From positions 496,001 to 560,000 of the forward strand of contig CBDEGP010000002.1 of assembly GCA_965237875.1 (NCBI GenBank): DNA of 64,000 nt, read 5' to 3'. Both the position numbers and the translations under genes were made by a program. This DNA is from DAOUJI01 sp965237875. Its GTDB lineage: Bacteria > Chloroflexota > Dehalococcoidia > Lucifugimonadales > JAGWBF01. Of this stretch, positions 57,556 to 64,000 are shown one piece after another. Positions within the stretch are counted from its first letter, which is position 1. Every line of letters starts with the position of its first letter. The notes under the pieces were generated by a model. The model was not told the origin of the DNA. It worked only from the letters and a program-made list of their open reading frames with translations, and did no database searches.

Positions 57556-58350
57556 ATGGACCTGGGACTGAACGGAAAGACGGCCATAGTCACCGGCGGC
57601 AGCAAGGGCATCGGACGGGCTGTGGCGTTGACGTTGGCCCGTGAAGGGGCTGATGTCTCAATATGCGCCCGAGGCCAGGCGGAACTGGAGGCGTCCGCCG
57701 GCGAGATTCAGGCCGAGACGGGCCGGCGCATCCTGCCGGTCCAAGCGGACATGAATGACCCGACGGCCATCAAGAGGATGGTGGACGCAACGGCCAATGA
57801 GCTTGGCGGCGTAGACATCCTGATAAACAACGCCGTCAACTCGTCAGCGGCTCCTTTCATGGAGCTCACCGACGAACAGTGGATGAATCACATCAACGTG
57901 AAGGTGATGGGGTATATCCGCTGCTCCAGGGAGGTATTGCCGCACATGGCGGAACGCGGCGGCGGCCGGATAATCATGATTGGGGGCATGGCCGCTCGGA
58001 GGCCGGGGAGGCTCACCAACAGCAACGGCGTGACCAACTCAGCCGTGTCCAACCTGGCTAAGAACCTCTCCGACCAGTTCGCATCACAGGGCATACTGGT
58101 CAACTGCATCCACCCGGGCTCCACCAAGACGCCCCGCCTTGCCGAACTCATGGAGAGGCGCGCCAGGGATGCGGGAATCGACGTTGAGGAACAGGAACAG
58201 AGGGAAGCGTCCGCGACTCCCATCGGACGGATGATTCTGCCGGAGGAGGTGGCCGATCTCGTCCTCTTCCTTGTGTCGGACCATGCAGCGGCCATCACAG
58301 GCCAGACCATCGCCATAGATGGAGGCTCAGCCCAGGGAGTCTTTTATTAA
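57556..58350 (+). CDS. SDR family protein with altered catalytic residues
   Basis: 264 residues, ATG at 57556. The NAD(P) motif TGGSKGIG (13-20) and the NNAV motif (91-94) are intact. At the expected Ser-Tyr-Lys positions the sequence is IMIGGMAARRPGRLTNSNGVTNSAV: Ser replaced by Gly143/144, Tyr by N157, Lys by N161. HPGSTKTP and ITGQTIAIDGGSA follow normally. The fold is sound but classical SDR chemistry is doubtful; other family members are known with non-canonical residues. It may be co-transcribed with MmgE/PrpD. Confidence 0.88.
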   Translation: MDLGLNGKTAIVTGGSKGIGRAVALTLAREGADVSICARGQAELEASAGEIQAETGRRILPVQADMNDPTAIKRMVDATANELGGVDILINNAVNSSAAPFMELTDEQWMNHINVKVMGYIRCSREVLPHMAERGGGRIIMIGGMAARRPGRLTNSNGVTNSAVSNLAKNLSDQFASQGILVNCIHPGSTKTPRLAELMERRARDAGIDVEEQEQREASATPIGRMILPEEVADLVLFLVSDHAAAITGQTIAIDGGSAQGVFY

Positions 58351-58431
58351 GCTTGTCCTCGACCCGTCCACTACAGCGCGGCGCCGGAAGACCATGAACG
58401 CAGCGAGCGTCTGCGGCCGGAGAGAGTGGGC

Positions 58432-59331
58432 ATGAAGACCGCAAGGCGGTTAGCCGCGCTGATTTTCTTAGCCTTGGCGGCGCTGGCCTATGCCGCCTGT
58501 GCATCCGCCGAGCCGACCTCGCCCTCCGCGACCGACACCCCTGCGCCAGCCGGGGCCGTAACGGTTCAGGTCATCTCCACCGACTTGAGTGTGGGCCGCA
58601 ACAGAGTGGCCTTTGCTCTTTTTGACGAGTCCGTCGCATTGGTTTCGACGCCGGATGTCGGGGTGACTGCAACGGCGCCTGGCAGTGAAGGGACGCCAGC
58701 GCAGGAAGATCGGGCGGTCTTCAGGAAATGGCCTGTAGGAAACTTGGGGATATATACCGTGCAGCTGGACTTCCCTATAGCCGGCGCGTGGGAGTTGAGT
58801 GTATCTACGGTCGGTCAGGACGGCGTCGAGAGGTCCGGCGGCGCAACGCTGGAAGTCAAACGGGAAAGCTCCACTCCGGCCATAGGCTCACCCGCTCCGG
58901 CCAGCCGCAACAAGACCATCGATGACGTGGAGGGGTTGGAGCAGCTTACAACGGCGGACCCCGCCGACCCTGACTTGTATCAGATGACCATTGCCGATGC
59001 TTTGGCCCTCGGCAAGCCGCTGGTGGCGGTCTTTGCGACGCCCGCGTACTGCAAGACAGCCACCTGCGGCCCGCAGGTGGGAGAGATTGAGACGTTGAAG
59101 GAGCGGTTCAAGTCGGAGGCCGCTTTTATCCACGTCGAGGTGTTCGACAACCCCCACCTGATTCAGGGGGACCTGGAACGGGCGGTCCCTGTGCCGGCCA
59201 CTGAGGAGTGGGGACTGCTGACGGAGCCGTGGACCTTCGTAGTGGATTCCCACGGCGCCATAGCGGCGAAGTTCGAGGCCTTCACCACCGCCCAGGAGAT
59301 AGAGGAGGCGTTGGTCCCGCTGCTGAATTGA
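58432..59331 (+). CDS. Exported lipoprotein with thioredoxin-like domain
   Basis: 299 residues from ATG at 58432 with GGAG upstream. Signal peptide RRLAALIFLALAALAYAAC ends in lipobox AYAAC. A Pro/Thr/Ala-rich linker precedes a beta-rich domain (VTVQVISTDLSVGRNRVAFALFD, YTVQLDFPIAGAWELSVST) and, from about 195, a thioredoxin-like region: KPLVAVFATPAYCKTATCGPQVGEIETLKERF with C-x4-C and later EPWTFVVDSHGAIAAKFEAF. The CxxxxC spacing is not the classic CxxC. A role outside the membrane in thiol or metal chemistry is likely; the substrate is unknown. Confidence 0.85.
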   Translation: MKTARRLAALIFLALAALAYAACASAEPTSPSATDTPAPAGAVTVQVISTDLSVGRNRVAFALFDESVALVSTPDVGVTATAPGSEGTPAQEDRAVFRKWPVGNLGIYTVQLDFPIAGAWELSVSTVGQDGVERSGGATLEVKRESSTPAIGSPAPASRNKTIDDVEGLEQLTTADPADPDLYQMTIADALALGKPLVAVFATPAYCKTATCGPQVGEIETLKERFKSEAAFIHVEVFDNPHLIQGDLERAVPVPATEEWGLLTEPWTFVVDSHGAIAAKFEAFTTAQEIEEALVPLLN

Positions 59332-59333
59332 GC

Positions 59334-59642
59334 TCAGTCGGTGACTTCGACGGCCAGCAACCCGTCGTCCGTCTCCCGGTAAAGCACCGTCACCGGCTGT
59401 CCGAAAACCTGGTGCTCCCTAAGGTGCGAGGGCGTGAACCCGATGGGTCCTTCGGTCCTGAACGCCCATAGGCCGCCTTCATCGTCCCTGACCACCAGAG
59501 ACTGCACCTCGGTCAAAGAGGCCGGTTGCACTCCGACCACTGCGCCTCTGACCTGCTTTATCTCATCCCCTCCGCAAGCGGCGCCGGACAAAGTGGGGAG
59601 CGTCAAGGCGGCCAAAGCCGCTGCCAAGAGGATGCCTCTCAC
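59334..59642 (-). CDS. Small lipoprotein, 102 aa
   Basis: 102 residues from GTG at 59642, 18 bases after the propeller gene upstream; no Shine-Dalgarno is visible, so coupling is likely. A signal peptide (LLAAALAALTLPTLSGAAC) ends at an SGAAC lipobox. The mature part is a small beta-rich domain (AVVGVQPASLTEVQSLVVRDDEG, TVLYRETDDGLLAVEVTD). No family recognised. It ends 2 bases from the convergent thioredoxin-like gene. Confidence 0.7.
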   Translation of the reverse strand: MRGILLAAALAALTLPTLSGAACGGDEIKQVRGAVVGVQPASLTEVQSLVVRDDEGGLWAFRTEGPIGFTPSHLREHQVFGQPVTVLYRETDDGLLAVEVTD

Positions 59643-59660
59643 GCTATTGACTGGCCCATG

Positions 59661-60758
59661 CTACCAGTTGGGTGCGTAGTCGTCGGCTGGATTATTCGTC
59701 AGGCGCGTCTGTTCGGTCCCATCGGCGTTCATGACGATGATCTCGCCGTTGCCGTGGGCGTATGAGACGAAGGCGATGCGTTTGCCGTCAGGGGACCAGG
59801 CGGGCTGATCGTCCACGGCCTGGTTATGGGTAAGCTGTCGTTGATTGCTGCCGTCGGAGGCCATGAGGTAAATCTCGGCGTCCCCGTCCCGCTCGGATAC
59901 GAACAATATGTGAGTCCCGTCCGGCGACCAGGCCGGTTGATAGTCAGGCGCCTCGAAGCTGGTTAAAGGACGTTCGTTCTCACCGGAGTCTGACATCACG
60001 TACACTTCTTCGTTGCCGTCCCGCATGGACGTGAAGAGGATGAGGTCTTCCTCAGGGGACCACCGGGCATTTCGGTCGTCGGCTTCCGTCAGGCGTCTGA
60101 TGTCCACTCCGTCCGGGTTGCGTGTGAAAATCCCCGGCTCGGATCCGGGGCCTTCAGCGAGGTTGAACACCACAAAGCTGCCGTCTGGGGACCAGCCGGT
60201 GAGCGCAGGGACGGCGTCTCCGGTGGAGTACACGATGTTCAGGGTTCCTTTGCCGCCCCCGGCGTCGATGAGGAGTATTTGATGGGCGTCGTTTCGCTGG
60301 GAAACGAATGCGATGCGCTCGCCGTCGGGGGACCAGAGAAAATTGCCGTCCGGGCCTTGTATATCCGTCACTTTGGAGTTGGCGGAGTCTTTATCCTTGG
60401 GGTTAATCCTGTATATCTCGCGGTCTCCCGACTCGTCGGAAACGTAACCGATCCACTTACGGTCGGGGTCCCATTTCGGCTCTCCGTCAAAGACGCCGTT
60501 GGCCGTCAGCCGTTTGAGGTCGTCTCCGTTGCCGTCGCGGTCGGAGTCAACCGAGTCCATCACGTATATCTCCGGGTTGCCGTCCCTTTCCGACACAAAG
60601 GTGATTTGATCGCCTCCGCCTCCTCCACAAGCGCCGGCGAGAAGGGCTATGAAGACCAACGAGCAAGCCAGCATCCCGCTCAGCGCTGAAGAAATCCGGA
60701 ACCTAGCCGGGCATGACCCTAGAGGGCGCCGTGAAGCATGAGTCTCCCGCCGGTGCAT
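59661..60758 (-). CDS. TolB-like beta-propeller lipoprotein
   Basis: 365 residues from ATG at 60758, with GAGGGG six bases upstream. Signal region RISSALSGMLACSLVFIALLAGAC ends in lipobox LAGAC. The mature part holds about six PD40/WD40-like repeats of the form WSPDGxxIxFVSxRDGDxEIYxM (for example PAWSPDGTHILFVSERD, QPAWSPDGKRIAFVSY), ending DDYAPNW. Such propellers are TolB-like scaffolds; no TolA, TolQ or Pal gene is near, so TolB function is unlikely. It is probably a surface-binding or sensor lipoprotein. Confidence 0.85.
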   Translation of the reverse strand: MHRRETHASRRPLGSCPARFRISSALSGMLACSLVFIALLAGACGGGGGDQITFVSERDGNPEIYVMDSVDSDRDGNGDDLKRLTANGVFDGEPKWDPDRKWIGYVSDESGDREIYRINPKDKDSANSKVTDIQGPDGNFLWSPDGERIAFVSQRNDAHQILLIDAGGGKGTLNIVYSTGDAVPALTGWSPDGSFVVFNLAEGPGSEPGIFTRNPDGVDIRRLTEADDRNARWSPEEDLILFTSMRDGNEEVYVMSDSGENERPLTSFEAPDYQPAWSPDGTHILFVSERDGDAEIYLMASDGSNQRQLTHNQAVDDQPAWSPDGKRIAFVSYAHGNGEIIVMNADGTEQTRLTNNPADDYAPNW

Positions 60759-60886
60759 CATCCACCCCTCTCAACTCTTGCTGCGCCGATTCTATCAAAC
60801 CGGCCTGTATACGGAGAAAGGGAATAGCAGGCGGATTTCGGCGGTTCCACCGCACGGGTTCCCTCGGTAGACCGCCCGCTCCGGCC

Positions 60887-61693
60887 TTAACCGCTCAGGC
60901 CGCGGGCAAAGGCGAGCCACGTCCGAGCGCAGGGCGCCGGCAGGATGTGTTGGACGAACCCCCGGACTCCCGGGAAGACCACCCGGCGTCCGTTGGGGAA
61001 GATGTCGGAGGCGTGCCGGAAGTCCCCAAGGAACTCGCCCTCCAGGTTTTCAGCCGCCATTATCAGGACCGGGGTTTGAACGTTCTTGAGAAGGGGGCGC
61101 AGGTCGGGCATTGCGTCGGCTGAACCCTCGAAGGCCATCACCACCGCCGGGTCCGTGGCGGCCATCTGGTCTATGTACCACCGCGTATAGGCGGGGTCTA
61201 CTATTAGCGGGTCCATCCTGCGGGAAATCGTGTCCTCGACCCAGGCCCGGATGCCTTCCCGTTCGATTAGCTCGGCGGCGACTACATTGCTCTGGGGGTT
61301 GGCAAAGTTGGTGGGCGACGTGCAGGTCGTCAGGCTCAACAAACGCTGCTGGTGAAGGGTGGCAAACCGCATTGCGATGGTCCCGCCGACGGTCTCCCCC
61401 ACCAGGTGGAACTTGTCCAGGCCCAGGCCGTCGGCAAGCTGGAGGATGTCGTCCGCGTAGCTGTCAAGGGACCATTTGAAACCCGGCTTCACCCGTTCCG
61501 AGTCTCCCATGCCCCTCATGTCCATCCTGACGACCCGGTAGTGGCGGGCTATTATGGGGACCCATCCGAACCACATGCGGTGGCTCTTGGCCATGCCGTG
61601 GTGGAGTATGACGGTCTCCGGTTCCGTCCAGGGGTCGGTGAAGTCGTCGACGGCATAGAAGAGTTCCATGCCGTCCTGCAGCTTGAATCTCAT
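60887..61693 (-). CDS. Alpha/beta hydrolase with Thr at the nucleophile position
   Basis: 268 residues, ATG at 61693. Alpha/beta hydrolase elements are present: ILHHGMAKSHRMW, VVRMDMRGMGDSE, the elbow LVGETVGGTIAM, where Thr101 takes the place of the usual Ser in GxSxG, PVLIMAAENLEGEF, and a final His in RGFVQHILPA. If no other nucleophile is used, ordinary esterase chemistry is compromised. It lies 31 bases downstream of the LLM oxidoreductase gene on the same strand, suggesting one catabolic unit. Confidence 0.85.
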   Translation of the reverse strand: MRFKLQDGMELFYAVDDFTDPWTEPETVILHHGMAKSHRMWFGWVPIIARHYRVVRMDMRGMGDSERVKPGFKWSLDSYADDILQLADGLGLDKFHLVGETVGGTIAMRFATLHQQRLLSLTTCTSPTNFANPQSNVVAAELIEREGIRAWVEDTISRRMDPLIVDPAYTRWYIDQMAATDPAVVMAFEGSADAMPDLRPLLKNVQTPVLIMAAENLEGEFLGDFRHASDIFPNGRRVVFPGVRGFVQHILPAPCARTWLAFARGLSG

Positions 61694-61724
61694 GGCGCCC
61701 TCCTTCCCAAACTGAAGTCTTGGG

Positions 61725-62669
61725 CTAAACTTTCGGGATGATGTCTTTGGCGAGCCAGTCCAACCTCTCGAGCGTGGCAGGCATGTCTTGTCCTCGGGCG
61801 TCGAAGATCAGGTGTTTAGCCCCCGCCTCCTTATAGGCCTGGACGTCGCCGATGATGTCGTCCGCCCCTCCGGTGAACCTTCGCCGCTTGCCGCCCTCCA
61901 TGGGCAAAGCCGAATCGTAGAGCGGGGCCTTGAGCGAAAGCTCGATCTCCTCAGGGTCGCGGCCCGCCGCTTCGGCGTACTGGCCCAGCAGCTGGAGGTC
62001 CTGGACCACCTCTTCCGGCTCCAAGGGCGCAACGGGCTGGGCGCCCAGGGGATGCCAGCCGTCACCCAAACGGGCTGCACGGCGGATGGCGGCCCGGCTC
62101 TGGCCGCCCACCCAAATGGGCGGATGGGGTTTCTGGACCGGCTTAGGCAGAAAGGTGAACCCGGAAAAGTTCACGTATTTCCCGTGGAACTCCGGCTCGT
62201 CGGACGTCCACAGCTCTATGATGGCCCGCAGGTACTCGTCGCTGACGGCCCCACGTTCCTCGAAGGGCGGCAGGTCCAGCGCTTCAAACTCCTCTTTCAT
62301 CCATCCCACGCCGATTCCCAGGGTCAGCCTTCCCTTGGACAGGTAGTCCAGAGTGGCCAGGGTCTTCGCCACGATGACCGGATGCCGGTTGGGAAGTATC
62401 ATCACGCTGGGCACCAGCCGGAGCTTCGTGGTGGCGCCTGCCAGGAAAGTTAGAAGCGTCAGCTGTTCGAGGTAGTCTCCGCCTCCGGCCCCGGGAAATT
62501 CCCCGCTCACTGTGTACGGATAGGGAGAGTCGATGGTCTTGGGTATGATGATGTGGTCCCCCACCACTGCGCAATCGAATCCCAGCTCTTCGCCCTTCTG
62601 GGCTACGGCGATCAGGTTGTCCGGGGAGACGGTGGGTCCATTGTTGGAAAGGTAGAATCCGAACTTCAT
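61725..62669 (-). CDS. LLM-class flavin-dependent oxidoreductase
   Basis: 314 residues from ATG at 62669 with GGAGG five bases upstream. Luciferase-like TIM barrel: opening KFGFYLSNNGP, GFDCAVVGDHI, LTFLAGATTKLRLVPSVMILPNRHPV, KTLATLDYLSKGRLTLGIGVGWMKEEFEAL, and PPIWVGGQSRAAIRRAARLGDGWHP. F420- and FMN-dependent members share this frame. The family is expanded in SAR202-like Chloroflexota; here it is followed by an alpha/beta hydrolase gene. Substrate unknown. Confidence 0.92.
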   Translation of the reverse strand: MKFGFYLSNNGPTVSPDNLIAVAQKGEELGFDCAVVGDHIIIPKTIDSPYPYTVSGEFPGAGGGDYLEQLTLLTFLAGATTKLRLVPSVMILPNRHPVIVAKTLATLDYLSKGRLTLGIGVGWMKEEFEALDLPPFEERGAVSDEYLRAIIELWTSDEPEFHGKYVNFSGFTFLPKPVQKPHPPIWVGGQSRAAIRRAARLGDGWHPLGAQPVAPLEPEEVVQDLQLLGQYAEAAGRDPEEIELSLKAPLYDSALPMEGGKRRRFTGGADDIIGDVQAYKEAGAKHLIFDARGQDMPATLERLDWLAKDIIPKV

Positions 62670-62816
62670 TCCTTCCTCCTGCACAGATTGGGGGGTTCCC
62701 AGGGGGCGCTGGCCTATCCTAACACATTCGCCTGTAAGCGGCGGACTTCGTGCAGTGGCCTATAATGTCAGGGTCGTATACGCTGGCTGGAAATTCCAAG
62801 TACAGGAGGTTATCGT

Positions 62817-63233
62817 ATGCCTGCGCTCAACCTGGAAGAAGCTGAAAGGATTCTGGCGGCAGCCAAGGCAAAGGTGCAAGAGATGGGAGTGAGGCTCTCT
62901 GTGTCAGTGGTGGACCCGCGAGGGGACCTGATCGCCATGTTTCGCACCGACGGCGCTTCGTGGAGAACGCCCCTGATTTCCCGGGGCAAGGCTGTGGCGG
63001 CGGCCTGCTTCGGGATGTCGTCAAAGGACCTGGAAGAGCGGTCCGGAATGCCCTTCATGCAAGGGTTCATGGCCATGCAGGGCGGGCACATGATACCCGG
63101 CCAGGGGGCGCTGCCTGTGTTCCGGGACGGGGAGCTCATCGGGGCTGTCGGCGGCAGTGGGGGGACCGGTCAGCAGGATGAGGACGCAGTCAGGGCTGGA
63201 ATAGAGGGAGCGGGCTTCATGGCGGAGTCCTAA
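62817..63233 (+). CDS. GlcG/HbpS family heme-binding-like protein
   Basis: 138 residues, ATG at 62817 with AGGAGG seven bases upstream and a TATAAT (62761-62766) further up. It matches the GlcG/HbpS family: NLEEAERILAAAKAKVQEMGVRLSVSVVDPRGDLIAMFRTDGA in sections, ISRGKAVAAACFGMSSKDL, and VFRDGELIGAVGGSGGTGQQDEDAVRAGIEG. Members bind heme or act as accessory proteins with glycolate/diol metabolism; which applies here is unknown. It stands alone and is cytoplasmic by sequence. Confidence 0.9.
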   Translation: MPALNLEEAERILAAAKAKVQEMGVRLSVSVVDPRGDLIAMFRTDGASWRTPLISRGKAVAAACFGMSSKDLEERSGMPFMQGFMAMQGGHMIPGQGALPVFRDGELIGAVGGSGGTGQQDEDAVRAGIEGAGFMAES

Positions 63234-63313
63234 CCGCCGCCGGAGACGGAAGCCTCTAACGCATTTTCTATTGAGGAATGCGAGTATCGCGTATGGTCTC
63301 AGTTTGGCGGTCC

Positions 63314-64000
63314 ATGAATGGAATAGGCTTTTCTGCGGCGGGAAGGGCCGGCGTCGTATTGATTGTCGTTCTTGTGCTGGCAGTGACCGGGGCTTGCGGC
63401 TCGAATTCCACTCTCACCGTTACATCCGTCCCTACAGCCACGCCAGTTCCTGACCCTACGGCTACATCCGCGCCTGACCCCGTGGCTACACCCACGCCTC
63501 ACCCCAAGGCCACGCCCATGCCTAACCCTACTGCCACGCCCATGCCTAACCCCACAGCCACGTCCGCCCCTGCCCCTACGCCGCGGCCTGTTCCTACAGC
63601 AACACCTGCGCCTGACCCCACAGCCACGTCCGTGCCTGCAGGCGCCGCTGCCAGGGCGGTGATTGGAGACAAAATGTTTAGCCTGGAGGTGGCCGACTCG
63701 CCGGAGGAGCGGGCGCTTGGCTTAGGCGGGCGGGACGGCTTGGAGGAGGGACACGCCATGCTCTTTGTGTGGCCCGAGGAGCGTTCGGTGACAATGTGGA
63801 TGAAGGACGTGCCCTTTCACGTGGACGCCCTCTTCATAGACAAGGACCTGAGGATAACTGCAATTCACGCCATGAAAGCCCAGCCCGGGGCGTCTTCTTC
63901 CGAGCTGGTCCGCTATAGTTCGGGAGGTCCGGTGATGTACGTTCTGGAGATAGCGGGAGGTCTTGCCGAGAAGTGCGGGATGGAGACCGGGATGAGCGTC
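63314..64000 (+). CDS. DUF192 family lipoprotein (3' end outside window)
   Basis: 229 codons visible from a tentative ATG at 63314 (ATGs at 63278 and 63293 are in frame), cut by the right edge. A hydrophobic signal (GVVLIVVLVLAVTGAC) leads to lipobox VTGAC. A linker of about 70 residues repeats P-T-A-T-x-x-P-x-P units. The DUF192 domain follows: ADSPEERALGLGGRDGLEEGHAMLFVWPEERSVTMWMKDVPFHVDALFID, cited in part. DUF192 domains are small beta-barrels of unknown role, often exported. The repeated linker is encoded by imperfect DNA tandem repeats near 63425-63640. Confidence 0.87.
   Translation, partial: MNGIGFSAAGRAGVVLIVVLVLAVTGACGSNSTLTVTSVPTATPVPDPTATSAPDPVATPTPHPKATPMPNPTATPMPNPTATSAPAPTPRPVPTATPAPDPTATSVPAGAAARAVIGDKMFSLEVADSPEERALGLGGRDGLEEGHAMLFVWPEERSVTMWMKDVPFHVDALFIDKDLRITAIHAMKAQPGASSSELVRYSSGGPVMYVLEIAGGLAEKCGMETGMSV

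Overview
The window reads as a stretch of bacterial chromosome with densely packed genes and high G+C (roughly 60% by eye). The gene content fits Chloroflexota, most likely a Dehalococcoidia or SAR202-type lineage. This is inferred from content: an hspR-grpE-dnaK operon, a System I*-like ccmABCDE set, a gamma-alpha fused 2-oxoacid:ferredoxin oxidoreductase, and many catabolic singletons (LLM flavin oxidoreductase, CaiB transferase, amidohydrolases, SDR, MmgE/PrpD, DUF1800). No rRNA, tRNA, CRISPR array, prophage or insertion sequence was seen. Both edges cut genes: a DUF1800 protein on the left and a DUF192 lipoprotein on the right.

Layout. 1-3.9 kb: DUF1800 protein, fumarylacetoacetase-like hydrolase, HDAC/AcuC-like deacetylase and a small hypothetical. 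4-7.5 kb: hspR-grpE-dnaK, read leftwards from a palindromic HAIR-like operator that also carries a rightward promoter for two tiny zinc-ribbon genes. 7.6-9.3 kb: sulfite-oxidase-type molybdoenzyme and a lipoprotein with an internal duplication. 9.4-12.4 kb: ccmABCDE cytochrome c maturation genes. 12.4-15.4 kb: small hypothetical and korAB. 15.8-23.2 kb: inositol-phosphatase-like enzyme, B12/radical SAM protein, amidohydrolase, CoA transferase, dihydropyrimidinase-like enzyme and cupin. 23.4-28.1 kb: small aspartic protease, valS, hypothetical and a stand-alone PolX N-terminal domain. 28.1-33.5 kb: secA and prs leftward, purA rightward.

33.6-39.8 kb is one leftward housekeeping block, rpsO-pnp-dapB-asd-(small aspartic protease)-dapA, joining RNA turnover to the diaminopimelate/lysine pathway. 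39.9-40.6 kb is a visibly AT-richer single-gene island resembling an Nmad2 nucleotide-modification-associated protein. 40.6-46.4 kb carries a tandem alpha/beta-barrel protein, ketopantoate reductase-like enzyme, ABM monooxygenase, PAC2 protein, CoA-binding protein and acyl-CoA carboxylase carboxyltransferase. 46.5-48 kb: folP-folK. 48-51 kb: a two-gene leftward unit of a very divergent PEP-carboxykinase-like P-loop protein and a GreA factor fused to a recombinase-type N-terminal domain. 51.7-58.3 kb: glutamine amidotransferase, gyrA, alpha/beta hydrolase, ferredoxin-like protein, MmgE/PrpD and SDR. 58.4-64 kb: several exported lipoproteins, alpha/beta hydrolase, LLM oxidoreductase and a GlcG/HbpS-like protein.

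Dispersed composite repeats, some with hairpins and a core of the type TTCCGGC...GCCGGAA, sit in many intergenic gaps (about 21.1, 22.7, 26.7, 32.0, 35.1, 44.1, 44.7 and 51.4 kb). The most unusual observations are the shared palindrome between divergent promoters at 7.07 kb, the Cys-type CcmE, the GreA fusion beside the PEPCK-like protein, the stand-alone PolX N-domain, the two small retropepsin-like proteases and the Nmad2-like island.
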